Part shown: positions 17,380 to 25,180 of the stretch, in pieces | How the letters are laid out: each line of letters opens with the position of its first letter | Numbering within the stretch: the first letter of the stretch is position 1 | Source: an uncultured Aquimarina sp. | GTDB taxonomy: Bacteria > Bacteroidota > Bacteroidia > Flavobacteriales > Flavobacteriaceae | DNA length: 47,976 bases | Direction: 5' to 3' | Assembly (NCBI GenBank): GCA_937951135.1 | Contig: CALFCI010000019.1 | Span: 1 to 47,976, forward strand | Notes under the pieces: model-generated | Database searches by the model: none | What the model saw: only the letters and a program-made list of their open reading frames with translations | What the model was told of the DNA's origin: nothing | Program-made: the position numbers and the translations under genes

Positions 17380-19583
17380 AATAGTGCGGGTATGGTTATA
17401 GTGAATACAGTGCCTTTTTTTACTTTACTTTTAATCTTGATGCGCCCGCCTAATATTTCAATGTATTTTTTGGATAAACTTAGTCCTATACCAGTACCTT
17501 CATATTTGCGACTCAGACCAAAGCTTTCTTGAACAAAAGGATCAAAAATCTTACTGATATTCTTTTTTTGAATACCAATACCTGTATCTTCTACCGTGAT
17601 ATAAATATTTTTAGGTTTAGAAGGTTTAGTAAATACTGCAATAGTAATGCTTCCTTTTGGAGTATATTTTATGGCATTATGGATAATATTATTTAATGCT
17701 GTGCTAAAGATATCAGAATCAATATGTGCAGTAGGACAACTTTCATCAAGTTTAAGATCATACTGTAACTTTTTGGTATTTGCAATATGTCGGTATGCAC
17801 GGTATGAAGTTTCTACACAATAATTCATATCGGTATTGCTATAATTAAGATATTCTTTAATGGTTTCAGATTCACTAAAATTCGATAAATTATTGATGGT
17901 CATTAATAACCTATCTTTACTTTCTTCCAAATATTTTAATAATTTTTTTCGTTCTGAAGGTTGGTCTTCATGAAGTAATAAATCACTAATAGTCATGATT
18001 CCATTAAGCGGAGTCCTGATCTCATGGCTAAGGTTGGATAAAATGTTGGATTTGATATCATTAAGCTCATGTGCTCTAATATGCGCTTCTTTGGTGGCAA
18101 GTTCTGCAAGTTTTCGCTCCGTAATGTCATGAAAACTCAGCAATACCGTACTGATGATTTTTGTAGTATCTACTATTGGGGTATATTTTACTTCTAACCA
18201 TTGTACAGCACCTTTATGGGTAACTCGTTCTACTTCTTTTCTAACAAGTTCTCCCTGACATGCTCTGTTAAACCCGTGTGCAAATATATTTTTAAAGTTA
18301 ACAGGCATGACATCAATAAAACGACATTCTGTTTCTATGGGATTTACATCATAATCATGTTTAATAATGTCCAAAGAGTTTTGATCGGCCATCAAAATAA
18401 CCCCTTTAGTATCAACCAAAATAGTATATACAAAACCATTATTAACAATAGCCTCAAGTTTATTTTTGTTTTCAGCAATGGTTTTTTCATTAATCTTTTT
18501 TTGATGGATATCAATAAGATTACCAATCATTCGAGTTGTTTTATTTTCTTCGTTTTTTTTACGGTATCCATACACCTCATAATGACGATATCCTCCTTCC
18601 AAATGCTTTAACCGATAGTGGTTTAAATAATGATTCCCATCCTTTTCTAAATTTTCATAATGTCTTTTTAATGCATCTTCTGCATCGTCTGGATGAATCA
18701 TTGTTCTAAAAGTTTCTTCCGGCATAAAATCGATATCTAATGGAAGGCCAAGCATTTTTCTAAAGTCATGACTATAAAAAACTTCGTTTTCTTCAATATG
18801 ATGATCAAATAAACCTGATCGAATGCCCTTTAATGCAAGATGTTTAGTCTCTTCATTAGATTTTAATTTTTCAACATCAAGATGTCGTTCCGTAATATCT
18901 GCAATAGTACCATTTACAAAAACAACTTCATCATCGTGTAATACTGGATTGCCAATAACTTTAACCCATTTTTCAGTTCCATTTTCCGTAGTTATTTTTT
19001 CGGTATATTCATACGGATTTTTAGTCGTAATAAGGGTGTCTAAATAGTGTTCTACATGCGCTCTAGAGCTTTCAGGATAATAACTAGCTCCTTTAGCTCT
19101 AGTTATCGGAATACTAGTGTCTAGGTTATGTAAATGATAACATTCCTTTGACCAATACAATTCTTCGGTTTTTGGATTGAAATGCCAAGCTCCTGTTTTA
19201 GTGAGTTTAGAAAGTGTGATTAAAGAGGCGTGTTCTTTGTCCTCTTCTGTAGTATCAATACCAGTAATATAGATTACTTGGGTATTTAATACAAAGTCTA
19301 TTTTAAGAGATACTAATGCTTTGTCTTTAGTTACAAATCGAAATCTAATATTTTGTTTACTATTTTCTTCTGTTAGAGACGATAAGGTTTGTCGCATAAC
19401 ACTAGCGTCTTCATCAATAAGAAATGCGATAATGCTTTTGCCTCTGGCTTCTTTTTTTGAAAAAGGGAAAATGGTCTCACATCGTTGATTCATTGTAATG
19501 AGTTTTCCGTCTTTATCGATTACCATTAAAAAAAGGAGGGTCTTCTCTGCTAAGATTTCAAATTCAGATACGGTAAATGCCAT
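17376..19583 (-). CDS. Soluble multi-PAS sensor histidine kinase
   Basis: 735 residues, no signal peptide and no membrane segment, so cytosolic sensing is likely. There are about four PAS-type domains: 8-115, 125-235 (ending FVNGTIADITER), 245-365 (ending MIGNLIDIHQKK) and 372-492 (ending LLSFHDITERK). The HisKA domain follows with the phospho-acceptor His520 in NLSHEIRTPLNG. The HATPase domain shows NNIIHNAIKYTPKG (N box), VEDTGIGI (G1) and YEGTGIGLSLSKKYIEILGG (G2). The gene overlaps the receiver gene by four bases. No ligand residues can be read from the PAS folds. The start ATG at 19583 is preceded by a TTTTGTAACTTTA stretch on the minus strand that may be its promoter. Confidence 0.96.
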   Translation of the reverse strand: MAFTVSEFEILAEKTLLFLMVIDKDGKLITMNQRCETIFPFSKKEARGKSIIAFLIDEDASVMRQTLSSLTEENSKQNIRFRFVTKDKALVSLKIDFVLNTQVIYITGIDTTEEDKEHASLITLSKLTKTGAWHFNPKTEELYWSKECYHLHNLDTSIPITRAKGASYYPESSRAHVEHYLDTLITTKNPYEYTEKITTENGTEKWVKVIGNPVLHDDEVVFVNGTIADITERHLDVEKLKSNEETKHLALKGIRSGLFDHHIEENEVFYSHDFRKMLGLPLDIDFMPEETFRTMIHPDDAEDALKRHYENLEKDGNHYLNHYRLKHLEGGYRHYEVYGYRKKNEENKTTRMIGNLIDIHQKKINEKTIAENKNKLEAIVNNGFVYTILVDTKGVILMADQNSLDIIKHDYDVNPIETECRFIDVMPVNFKNIFAHGFNRACQGELVRKEVERVTHKGAVQWLEVKYTPIVDTTKIISTVLLSFHDITERKLAELATKEAHIRAHELNDIKSNILSNLSHEIRTPLNGIMTISDLLLHEDQPSERKKLLKYLEESKDRLLMTINNLSNFSESETIKEYLNYSNTDMNYCVETSYRAYRHIANTKKLQYDLKLDESCPTAHIDSDIFSTALNNIIHNAIKYTPKGSITIAVFTKPSKPKNIYITVEDTGIGIQKKNISKIFDPFVQESFGLSRKYEGTGIGLSLSKKYIEILGGRIKIKSKVKKGTVFTITIPALL

Positions 19584-19720
19584 GTGTAGAAAATTAATAG
19601 TATATAAAGTTACAAAATGATTTGTAATTAGCTGCTTTTTTTAAAGCTTAAGATACGATTAACACTTTGTGGTCTCTACTATCATTGGCAAGAGTTCAAT
19701 GTATATTTTTCTAAGAATAA

Positions 19721-20242
19721 CTATTCTTTAAATACTTTAGAGAACCCAAATCTCCGAAGCATTTTTTTCTCGAATTCCCAGAAAAAAGTAAATTGACCAA
19801 ATAGCCAGCCAACAATGATCAATAAAATTTGATATACCGGAAAAATCGCAAAAATGCGAATAGGCCAATAAATCCAACCTGAAGTTGTAATTTGATTCAT
19901 GCCTAATGCATTAATGATCGGTGTAGAAATTTTAGCAGCAGTAGATCCCGTAATAGCAAAAACGATGAAAATAGCAATAAGTTCCCAACGATACGTTACT
20001 TTCCATTTTGTAGCTAATTTTTCGAAAATTTTTAAAGTAAGTTTTAATAGGAAGTAAGCAATAACAAGAGTTAATATACCTGTAAGTATGGTGTAAACCG
20101 GAGTACTCAAAAGAGAGGTAAATAATGCAGCAATACGTTTACTTATTAAATAACCAGAGAATAATAGACCTATACATCCTAGAAAAGGAAAAAAAAGTTG
20201 CCAATTCGATTGTATATCCCAACGTAGTTTGAAATTTTGCAT
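19721..20242 (-). CDS. DUF6787-type integral membrane protein
   Basis: 173 residues from ATG 20242; an upstream ATG (20281) adds 13 non-conserved residues. It has about five membrane segments. Two segments look related: LRWDIQSNWQLFFPFLG near the N-terminus and WKVTYRWELIAIFIVFAITGS in the second half, suggesting an internal duplication of a helix hairpin. The end, VGWLFGQFTFFWEFEKKMLRR, is the conserved signature I associate with the flavobacterial DUF6787 family. The function is unknown. It is on the minus strand, after the DUF937 gene and the terminator at 20317-20355. Confidence 0.85.
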   Translation of the reverse strand: MQNFKLRWDIQSNWQLFFPFLGCIGLLFSGYLISKRIAALFTSLLSTPVYTILTGILTLVIAYFLLKLTLKIFEKLATKWKVTYRWELIAIFIVFAITGSTAAKISTPIINALGMNQITTSGWIYWPIRIFAIFPVYQILLIIVGWLFGQFTFFWEFEKKMLRRFGFSKVFKE

Positions 20243-20316
20243 ACCACAAAAATAAGATATACGAAGCAGTATTCCTATCAATTAAGAGCTGTACCTGTAT
20301 GGATACTAATTTTTAT

Positions 20317-20355
20317 AAAAAGTGCGCAATATTCATTGAAAATTGCGCGCTTTTT
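20317..20355 (-). terminator. Terminator after the DUF937 gene
   Basis: AAAAAGTGCGCAAT (20317-20330) pairs with ATTGCGCGCTTTTT (20342-20355), a 14-bp stem with one G-T pair and an 11-base loop. On the minus strand the stem is followed by TTTTTATAAAAATT, 29 nt after the stop of the DUF937 gene. It is nearly symmetric and could work in both directions. Confidence 0.85.
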
Positions 20356-20383
20356 GAGGTGTATACGATATGTTTTATTGTTG

Positions 20384-21022
20384 TTATTTTCCGAAGAGTC
20401 CTCCTAAAATTCCACCAATAGCACCGCCACCACCACTTTTATTATTTAATAACATACCAGCAACATCATCCAATACACTACCATCACCATCCGCATCTAA
20501 GAATGTTTCTATAAGTGATTGCTGTTTTGACCCAGTACCACCACCAAGCATTCCGCCAAGCATATTTGTTAAACCATTGGCATCACTAACATTGTTTTGA
20601 GAAGCTTGTTTTCCTAATACTCCCATTAGTAGTGGTGCTGCGACCTTAAGAATCTGTCCTACAGATCCGGCATCAATACCAGATTTTTGGCTTAGTGCAT
20701 TTTCTACTCCACCTTGTTTTCCACCTAAGATATGCCCTAAAATTCCAGCACCGTCATTGGTAACACTCTCATCAACACCACCTTCAAAGACACCACCTAG
20801 GTTATCTAAAATTCCTCCATTATGTTTTCCGTTTAAAGCACCTAAAAGTCCAGAAGCACCTTCTGGAGTTGCTGCATTACGCTGCATTGCACCCATAAGT
20901 ACAGGTAGTGCCATTGATAATACACTACTGGTTTTATCAGTAGATTGTCCGGTTTGTGCACCAACACCGCTAATAATTTGTTTCCCAATAGGGCTATTTA
21001 AAAGTTCTAATATTCCAGACAT
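20384..21022 (-). CDS. DUF937 domain-containing protein with an EF-hand-like loop
   Basis: 212 residues, Gly-rich (many GGxLGG and GGGxG stretches), no signal peptide. The DUF937 helical repeats run over about residues 1-160 (LELLNSPIGKQIISGVGAQTG, KTSSVLSMALPVLMGAM, LLGALNGKHNGG, then APLLMGVLGKQASQNN). The family is also called YidB-like and its role is not established. Near the C-terminus, ETFLDADGDGSVLDDVAGML has the D-x-D-x-D-G spacing of a calcium-binding EF-hand or dockerin-type loop. The end, GGAIGGILGGLFGK, is nearly all small residues. It is a single gene with its own terminator. Confidence 0.88.
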   Translation of the reverse strand: MSGILELLNSPIGKQIISGVGAQTGQSTDKTSSVLSMALPVLMGAMQRNAATPEGASGLLGALNGKHNGGILDNLGGVFEGGVDESVTNDGAGILGHILGGKQGGVENALSQKSGIDAGSVGQILKVAAPLLMGVLGKQASQNNVSDANGLTNMLGGMLGGGTGSKQQSLIETFLDADGDGSVLDDVAGMLLNNKSGGGGAIGGILGGLFGK

Positions 21023-21231
21023 GATTGAATGTATTTATAAGTTGAATTTAAAAATACATCTTTTCTAACAAATTAAGGCATACTTTGGTAAATTTATAGA
21101 CTAGGATATTCGATGAAATGCGATACTATTAGTTGAAATAACTTACTATAGTTAAAGCAATTGTTATTTTGTTTTTTTATGAACAGATTTTTCTATTTTC
21201 CTTTACGAGATTCGTACCCCTCTCTTCAGTA

Positions 21232-21825
21232 TTAAAGTATTTTCTTACGCATATATTGGGCAAGTTCTTTTGCAAGTTTGGCATAACCTTCCGCAATTCG
21301 ATATCCTGAACTGTAATCCTTTCCCATAGCTCCCCCTCCAGGTACCTTGGTATATTCAGTTTCAAATATAGTCTTGTTGGGGTTCGAGTTTTCGTAGATA
21401 ATGATATCCGCATAAATTTGAGCAGATTGTCTATGTACTCCGACATGATGTCCTGGCCGGATTCGTCGTGTTTTTACAACGATGGTGTGAGTAGCATTTT
21501 CTATGTTTTTGCCTACAGTAATTTCTTGTTTTTTAAATCGTTTGTTAAAAGAAGTAATAAACTTTGGTTCATAGCTTTCTTCGCGATCCGCAAACCAAGA
21601 CTTTTTAAAAGCTTCTCCTTTTTCCTTGTTTTTTCCCATTTTCTTTTTGAGAAACTCATCTTCAGATTTGTATTTACCCACTCTAATGTTATTGTATTCA
21701 AAGACTAAGATGTAAGAAGATACTCCTCTTAAGTCTTTAACGTTTCCGTATTTGTTTTTCCTTTTTTGTGCTACCGCAATCGTTGTGATGAGTAGTAGTG
21801 TAATAAGTAGTGTTTTTTTTATCAT
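21232..21825 (-). CDS. Hypothetical secreted protein
   Basis: 197 residues from ATG 21825, chosen because MIKKTLLITLLLITTIAVAQ is a clean signal peptide; an ATG four codons upstream is possible. The mature part is basic, with VSSYILVFEYNNIRVGKY near the start, then ATHTIVVKTRRIRPG and IYADIIIYENSNPNKTIFE, and ends YAKLAKELAQYMRKKI. The alternating strands and final helix suggest a small periplasmic domain that I cannot name. The start lies 89 bases inside the end of the upstream YiiX-like gene. Confidence 0.85.
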   Translation of the reverse strand: MIKKTLLITLLLITTIAVAQKRKNKYGNVKDLRGVSSYILVFEYNNIRVGKYKSEDEFLKKKMGKNKEKGEAFKKSWFADREESYEPKFITSFNKRFKKQEITVGKNIENATHTIVVKTRRIRPGHHVGVHRQSAQIYADIIIYENSNPNKTIFETEYTKVPGGGAMGKDYSSGYRIAEGYAKLAKELAQYMRKKIL

Positions 21826-22372
21826 GAGTGTTGCCATTTCTTGTTTTATGGTTCCTTAAATGTAAGGAATCATATATGCATTGAGCAGAAGTATATGTAA
21901 TTCTACTTTTTTTACTTAGATTTTTATTCCATTCATTAGGGACTATTATCTCTTTTAAATAAGGATGGAAAATAAAAATCAATTCAGTACATAACATGTG
22001 TTTTGTGTTACATGGTGTATTTATTTTTTCACAAAGAGCAGAAGTAATGGTATTTATTTTTAAGTTTTTAAAAACTCGATTGCAGCTATAGAGTAAAAAG
22101 AAACCAATGAATTTTACAGCACTATATTTAATACCGCTTAGTTGTTTTTCGTTAATATCTGACTTTCTTGTTTTTATAATATAGTGACCTTTTGATTTTT
22201 TTATTAGTTCAGTTAAATCACTGATTATAATTCCATTTATTCTTAAATGTAAAATTTTATTATTTCCTATAGAGATGCCACAATGAGTAAAAAAGCTATT
22301 CGATACTTTTTTAATGATTTTCGAATATATGGAGTTATTTGATAATAAAATAATGTCACCTTTTGAAACCAT
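21737..22372 (-). CDS. YiiX-like NlpC/P60 (permuted papain) hydrolase
   Basis: 211 residues. The start GDIILLSNNSIYSK, the catalytic His in FFTHCGISIG, and the later Cys in HMLCTELIF fit the permuted NlpC/P60 layout of YiiX/YebB, where His comes before Cys. Such enzymes act on amide bonds in peptidoglycan or lipid-linked substrates; the substrate here is unknown and there is no signal peptide. The last 35 residues (from about LRNHKTRNG) are Thr/Lys/His-rich, low in quality, and encoded over the start of the next gene, so the natural end may be earlier. Slippage at the A7 run (T7 at 21907-21913 on the plus strand) would give a stop just before the next gene. Confidence 0.75.
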   Translation of the reverse strand: MVSKGDIILLSNNSIYSKIIKKVSNSFFTHCGISIGNNKILHLRINGIIISDLTELIKKSKGHYIIKTRKSDINEKQLSGIKYSAVKFIGFFLLYSCNRVFKNLKINTITSALCEKINTPCNTKHMLCTELIFIFHPYLKEIIVPNEWNKNLSKKSRITYTSAQCIYDSLHLRNHKTRNGNTHDKKNTTYYTTTHHNDCGSTKKEKQIRKR

Positions 22373-22758
22373 GTTAATATTCTATTTATTAGTTTAGATT
22401 CTTAATATTATTAAGAACAGTCTTACACCTAGTGTAGTTTTTGAAATATCAGTTTGACCTGTTTTTTAATACCTGTTGAGGTCAAGTTTAACCATTACCC
22501 TTTATCTCTAATAGATAGCTTGTACAAAATTAGAAATCAATAGTGGATCATTATTTTAAAATGAGTAAATGGATGGGTTTATTGATTGATTGGTGAATAA
22601 ACGGTAATCAATGATCATTATTTAGCTTTATTAATGGTGTTATTTTTTGTTCTTATTATGATTAGAATGCATTTTTGGAGTATCATTTAGACATATGGAG
22701 GTATAGAAATCCACCAAATTTTCATTACTTTTGTATATACGATTACGATTTAAAACTT
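22373..22758. other. Divergent gap between the YiiX-like gene and pyrR
   Basis: About 386 AT-rich bases. TTGACCT (22454-22460) and AGGTCAA (22479-22485) form a short inverted repeat with 18 bases between, upstream of the minus-strand hydrolase gene; an operator is conceivable but weakly supported. The pyrR -7-like box lies at 22726-22733. I see no RNA-binding attenuator hairpin typical of Firmicutes pyr leaders. Confidence 0.5.
22726..22733 (+). promoter_or_regulatory. -7-like box TACTTTTG upstream of pyrR
   Basis: TACTTTTG matches the Bacteroidota -7 consensus TAnnTTTG and ends 25 bases before the preferred pyrR ATG at 22759. A good -33 TTG at the usual distance is not visible. It supports starting pyrR at 22759 instead of the upstream TTG at 22675. 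Confidence 0.5.
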
Positions 22759-23298
22759 ATGAGTCAAAAACTATTACTTAGTGCTAAAGAAGTACATATT
22801 ATACTGCACCGTTTGGCTTGTCAGTTAATAGAGAATCATACGCATTTTAAGGATACGGTATTGGTGGGCATACAACCCAGAGGTACTTACTTAGCGGATC
22901 GGATTACTCAAATTTTGAAGGATGATTATAAGGTGAAAGATATACAATTGGGGTATCTAGATATTACTTTTTATCGAGATGATTTTAGAAGAGGCGAGAA
23001 GCCTTTGGCGGCAAATAGTACTCAGATTAATTGTGTTATAGAAGATAAAAGAGTGGTTTTTATTGATGATGTACTGTATACAGGACGTAGCATACGAGCT
23101 GCGTTAACCGCAATACAATCATTTGGGCGACCAACCTCAGTAGAGTTATTGACTTTGATTGATAGGCGATTTAGTAGGCATTTACCCATTCAACCTAATT
23201 ATAGGGGGAGGCAAGTAGATGCAATCAATAAAGAGCAAGTAAAAGTGCACTGGAAAGAAAATGAAGGTGAAGATGCGATTTATTTAATTAATAATTAG
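22759..23298 (+). CDS. pyrR: Bifunctional pyr operon regulator / uracil phosphoribosyltransferase PyrR
   Basis: 179 residues from ATG 22759 (MSQKLLLSAKEV), the usual length; the frame extends upstream to a TTG but that would cover the promoter. The PRPP-binding loop is VVFIDDVLYTGRSIRAAL, and LVGIQPRGTYLADRI and LIDRRFSRHLPI with VDAI are standard for PyrR. In Firmicutes the protein binds pyr mRNA; in Bacteroidota the regulatory role is less clear and the UPRTase activity may be the main one. It begins an operon with pyrB 19 bases downstream. Confidence 0.95.
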   Translation: MSQKLLLSAKEVHIILHRLACQLIENHTHFKDTVLVGIQPRGTYLADRITQILKDDYKVKDIQLGYLDITFYRDDFRRGEKPLAANSTQINCVIEDKRVVFIDDVLYTGRSIRAALTAIQSFGRPTSVELLTLIDRRFSRHLPIQPNYRGRQVDAINKEQVKVHWKENEGEDAIYLINN

Positions 23299-23317
23299 GG
23301 ATAAGACAAGTTAGATT

Positions 23318-24247
23318 ATGAGTGAATTAAGTGTAGACCACTTGTTGGGAATCAAATACTTAAATACGGCGGATATTAACTTGATTTTCGAGACTGCGGA
23401 TCAGTTTAAAGAAGTTATCAATCGGCCGATTAAAAAAGTACCCTCATTACGAGATATCACTATAGCAAATTTGTTTTTTGAGAATAGTACGCGTACACGA
23501 TTATCATTTGAATTGGCAGAAAAGAGACTTTCTGCGGATGTTATTAATTTTTCAGCAGCATCATCTTCAGTCAAAAAAGGAGAAACGCTTATTGATACGG
23601 TGAATAATATCTTAGCGATGAAGGTTGATGTAGTAGTGATGAGACATCCCAATCCAGGCGCAGGGGTATTTTTGTCGAAGCATGTAAATGCCAGTATTGT
23701 GAATGCAGGAGATGGAGCACATGAGCATCCTACACAAGCATTATTGGATTCATATTCAATCCGAGAACGATTAGGAGAGGTTGCTGGAAAGAAGGTAGTA
23801 ATTGTAGGTGATATTTTGCACTCTAGAGTAGCATTGTCGAATATTTTTGCACTTAAAAAACAAGGTGCTGAAGTAAAAGTTTGCGGGCCAAAAACATTGA
23901 TTCCTAAATATATAGAATCTTTAGGAGTTGGGGTCGAAACAGATTTGAAAAAGGCATTACAATGGTGTGATGTTGCGAATATGCTGAGAGTACAAAATGA
24001 ACGAATGGAAATTAGTTATTTTCCAACAACAAGAGAATATACACAGCAATATGGGGTCAATAAAAAGCTCTTAGATAGTTTAGATAAAGAGATTGTCATT
24101 ATGCATCCGGGCCCTATAAATCGTGGCGTAGAGATTACTAGTGATGTGGCAGATGCAGAACAGGCGATTATTCTTGATCAAGTAGAAAATGGTGTTGCCA
24201 TACGCATGGCAGTACTTTATTTATTAGCGTCTAAAATAAAACAATAG
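23318..24247 (+). CDS. pyrB: Aspartate carbamoyltransferase catalytic subunit
   Basis: 309 residues. It makes carbamoyl aspartate from carbamoyl phosphate and aspartate in pyrimidine synthesis. The carbamoyl-phosphate site is FENSTRTRLSFELAEKRL (Ser57-Arg61). The SSSVKKGET loop contributes the 80s-loop Ser and Lys. HEHPTQALLDSYSIRE and the later MHPGPINRGVEI complete the active site. Length is normal for a catalytic chain. No regulatory pyrI is nearby, so it probably works without it. Start 19 bases after pyrR, and the next gene begins 4 bases after its stop, so they form one operon. Confidence 0.98.
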   Translation: MSELSVDHLLGIKYLNTADINLIFETADQFKEVINRPIKKVPSLRDITIANLFFENSTRTRLSFELAEKRLSADVINFSAASSSVKKGETLIDTVNNILAMKVDVVVMRHPNPGAGVFLSKHVNASIVNAGDGAHEHPTQALLDSYSIRERLGEVAGKKVVIVGDILHSRVALSNIFALKKQGAEVKVCGPKTLIPKYIESLGVGVETDLKKALQWCDVANMLRVQNERMEISYFPTTREYTQQYGVNKKLLDSLDKEIVIMHPGPINRGVEITSDVADAEQAIILDQVENGVAIRMAVLYLLASKIKQ

Positions 24248-24251
24248 TCTT

Positions 24252-24584
24252 ATGATATTCGATAAAAAAGGAACGACAACAATTATTACGCAAGAAAAAG
24301 CAACTATAGTTGATTTTGTGAAGAGGTTAGAAGAGCAATATGAAGGGATTCAAAATGATAATATCATTGTAAATCTTTTTTCATTACGTGGGTTAACAAA
24401 AGAGAGTATCGTCGAGTTCTTGAGCATATCAAAAAAACATCAGTTGAACAAACGCTCCTTTGTTATTGTTAATGATACGATTATTTATGATGATATCCCA
24501 AATGAACTTATTGTAGTGCCTACATTACAAGAAGCATTTGATTTGATTGAAATGGAAGAGATAGAACGTGATCTCGGGTTCTAA
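24252..24584 (+). CDS. Small conserved protein, possibly STAS-like
   Basis: 110 residues, no signal peptide. It has alternating strands and helices (TTTIITQEKATIVDFVKRL, NIIVNLFSLRGLTKESIVEFL, KRSFVIVNDTIIYDDI, VVPTLQEAFDLIEMEEIERDLGF) in the order of a STAS or anti-anti-sigma fold. It follows pyrB by 4 bases. In related genomes I recall a protein of this type just upstream of ribonuclease Z and sometimes misnamed as that enzyme; here only the thioredoxin-like gene separates them. No kinase partner is visible, so a signalling role is not supported. Confidence 0.8.
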   Translation: MIFDKKGTTTIITQEKATIVDFVKRLEEQYEGIQNDNIIVNLFSLRGLTKESIVEFLSISKKHQLNKRSFVIVNDTIIYDDIPNELIVVPTLQEAFDLIEMEEIERDLGF

Positions 24585-24668
24585 ATCTAAGGATCTTTTT
24601 TATTTTTGAGATCAGCTAATAGTTAGATATAAGGTGTAAGGTTTCTCTTTTTTTACGTCTAAATTCTA

Positions 24669-25118
24669 ATGAAGGTTATGTGTAAAAGTAGTGTCATTAT
24701 TTTCTTTTTATGTATTTTATGTCAAGCAAATGCTCAAGATTGGCATTATGATTTTGAAGAGGCTAAAATAGAAGCAGCAACACAAAATCATAATATTATG
24801 TTATTATTTACGGGTTCAGACTGGTGCCCGCCTTGTATTAAACTAGAACGTAAAATACTATCTCAGCAACAATTTATTGATTTTACAGCAGAAAATTTTA
24901 TTTTGCTTAAAGCAGACTTTCCAAAACGAAAGAAAAATAGATTATCTAAAACGCAAGAAGAAAAGAATTTTAAACTGGCAAGCCGGTATAATAAGAAAAT
25001 GGCTTTCCCAATTATACTAGTCTTGGATACAGATGGAAATGTACTAGGGGTTACAGGGTATCGAAAAATGTCTGTAGAACGTTATATTTCGTTATTAACT
25101 TCTTTTAAAGGACGATAA
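24669..25118 (+). CDS. Secreted thioredoxin-fold protein (CPPC)
   Basis: 149 residues with a signal peptide ending near ANAQ (residue 23). The redox motif is WCPPC (Cys53, Cys56) after MLLFTGSD, then KLERKIL and a FILLKADFP strand, and the cis-Pro segment is MAFPIILVLDTDG. This matches the thioredoxin_7/DsbD-gamma-like periplasmic group in Bacteroidota. It likely acts as a periplasmic thiol-disulfide protein; direction of transfer cannot be told. An alternative ATG lies three codons in (24678). It sits 84 bases after the small STAS-like gene and 62 before rnz. Confidence 0.92.
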   Translation: MKVMCKSSVIIFFLCILCQANAQDWHYDFEEAKIEAATQNHNIMLLFTGSDWCPPCIKLERKILSQQQFIDFTAENFILLKADFPKRKKNRLSKTQEEKNFKLASRYNKKMAFPIILVLDTDGNVLGVTGYRKMSVERYISLLTSFKGR

Positions 25119-25150
25119 TTGAAATTTATACAATAGATTTTTTACCTTCG
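25119..25150 (+). promoter_or_regulatory. Promoter candidate for rnz
   Basis: TTG (25119-25121), 21 bases, then TACCTTCG (25143-25150), which is TAnnTTTG with one mismatch. The box ends 30 bases before the TTG start codon of rnz. The -33 element overlaps the end of the thioredoxin-like gene, so rnz may have a separate promoter. Confidence 0.4.
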
Positions 25151-25180
25151 TGGCATACTACCCACTAAGCTATTCTTATT

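Noticed and set aside
22454-22485. Pyr-type RNA attenuator upstream of pyrR
   Set aside because: The only inverted repeat there is short and lies far upstream of the pyrR promoter box, toward the divergent gene; no anti-terminator/terminator pair precedes pyrR.
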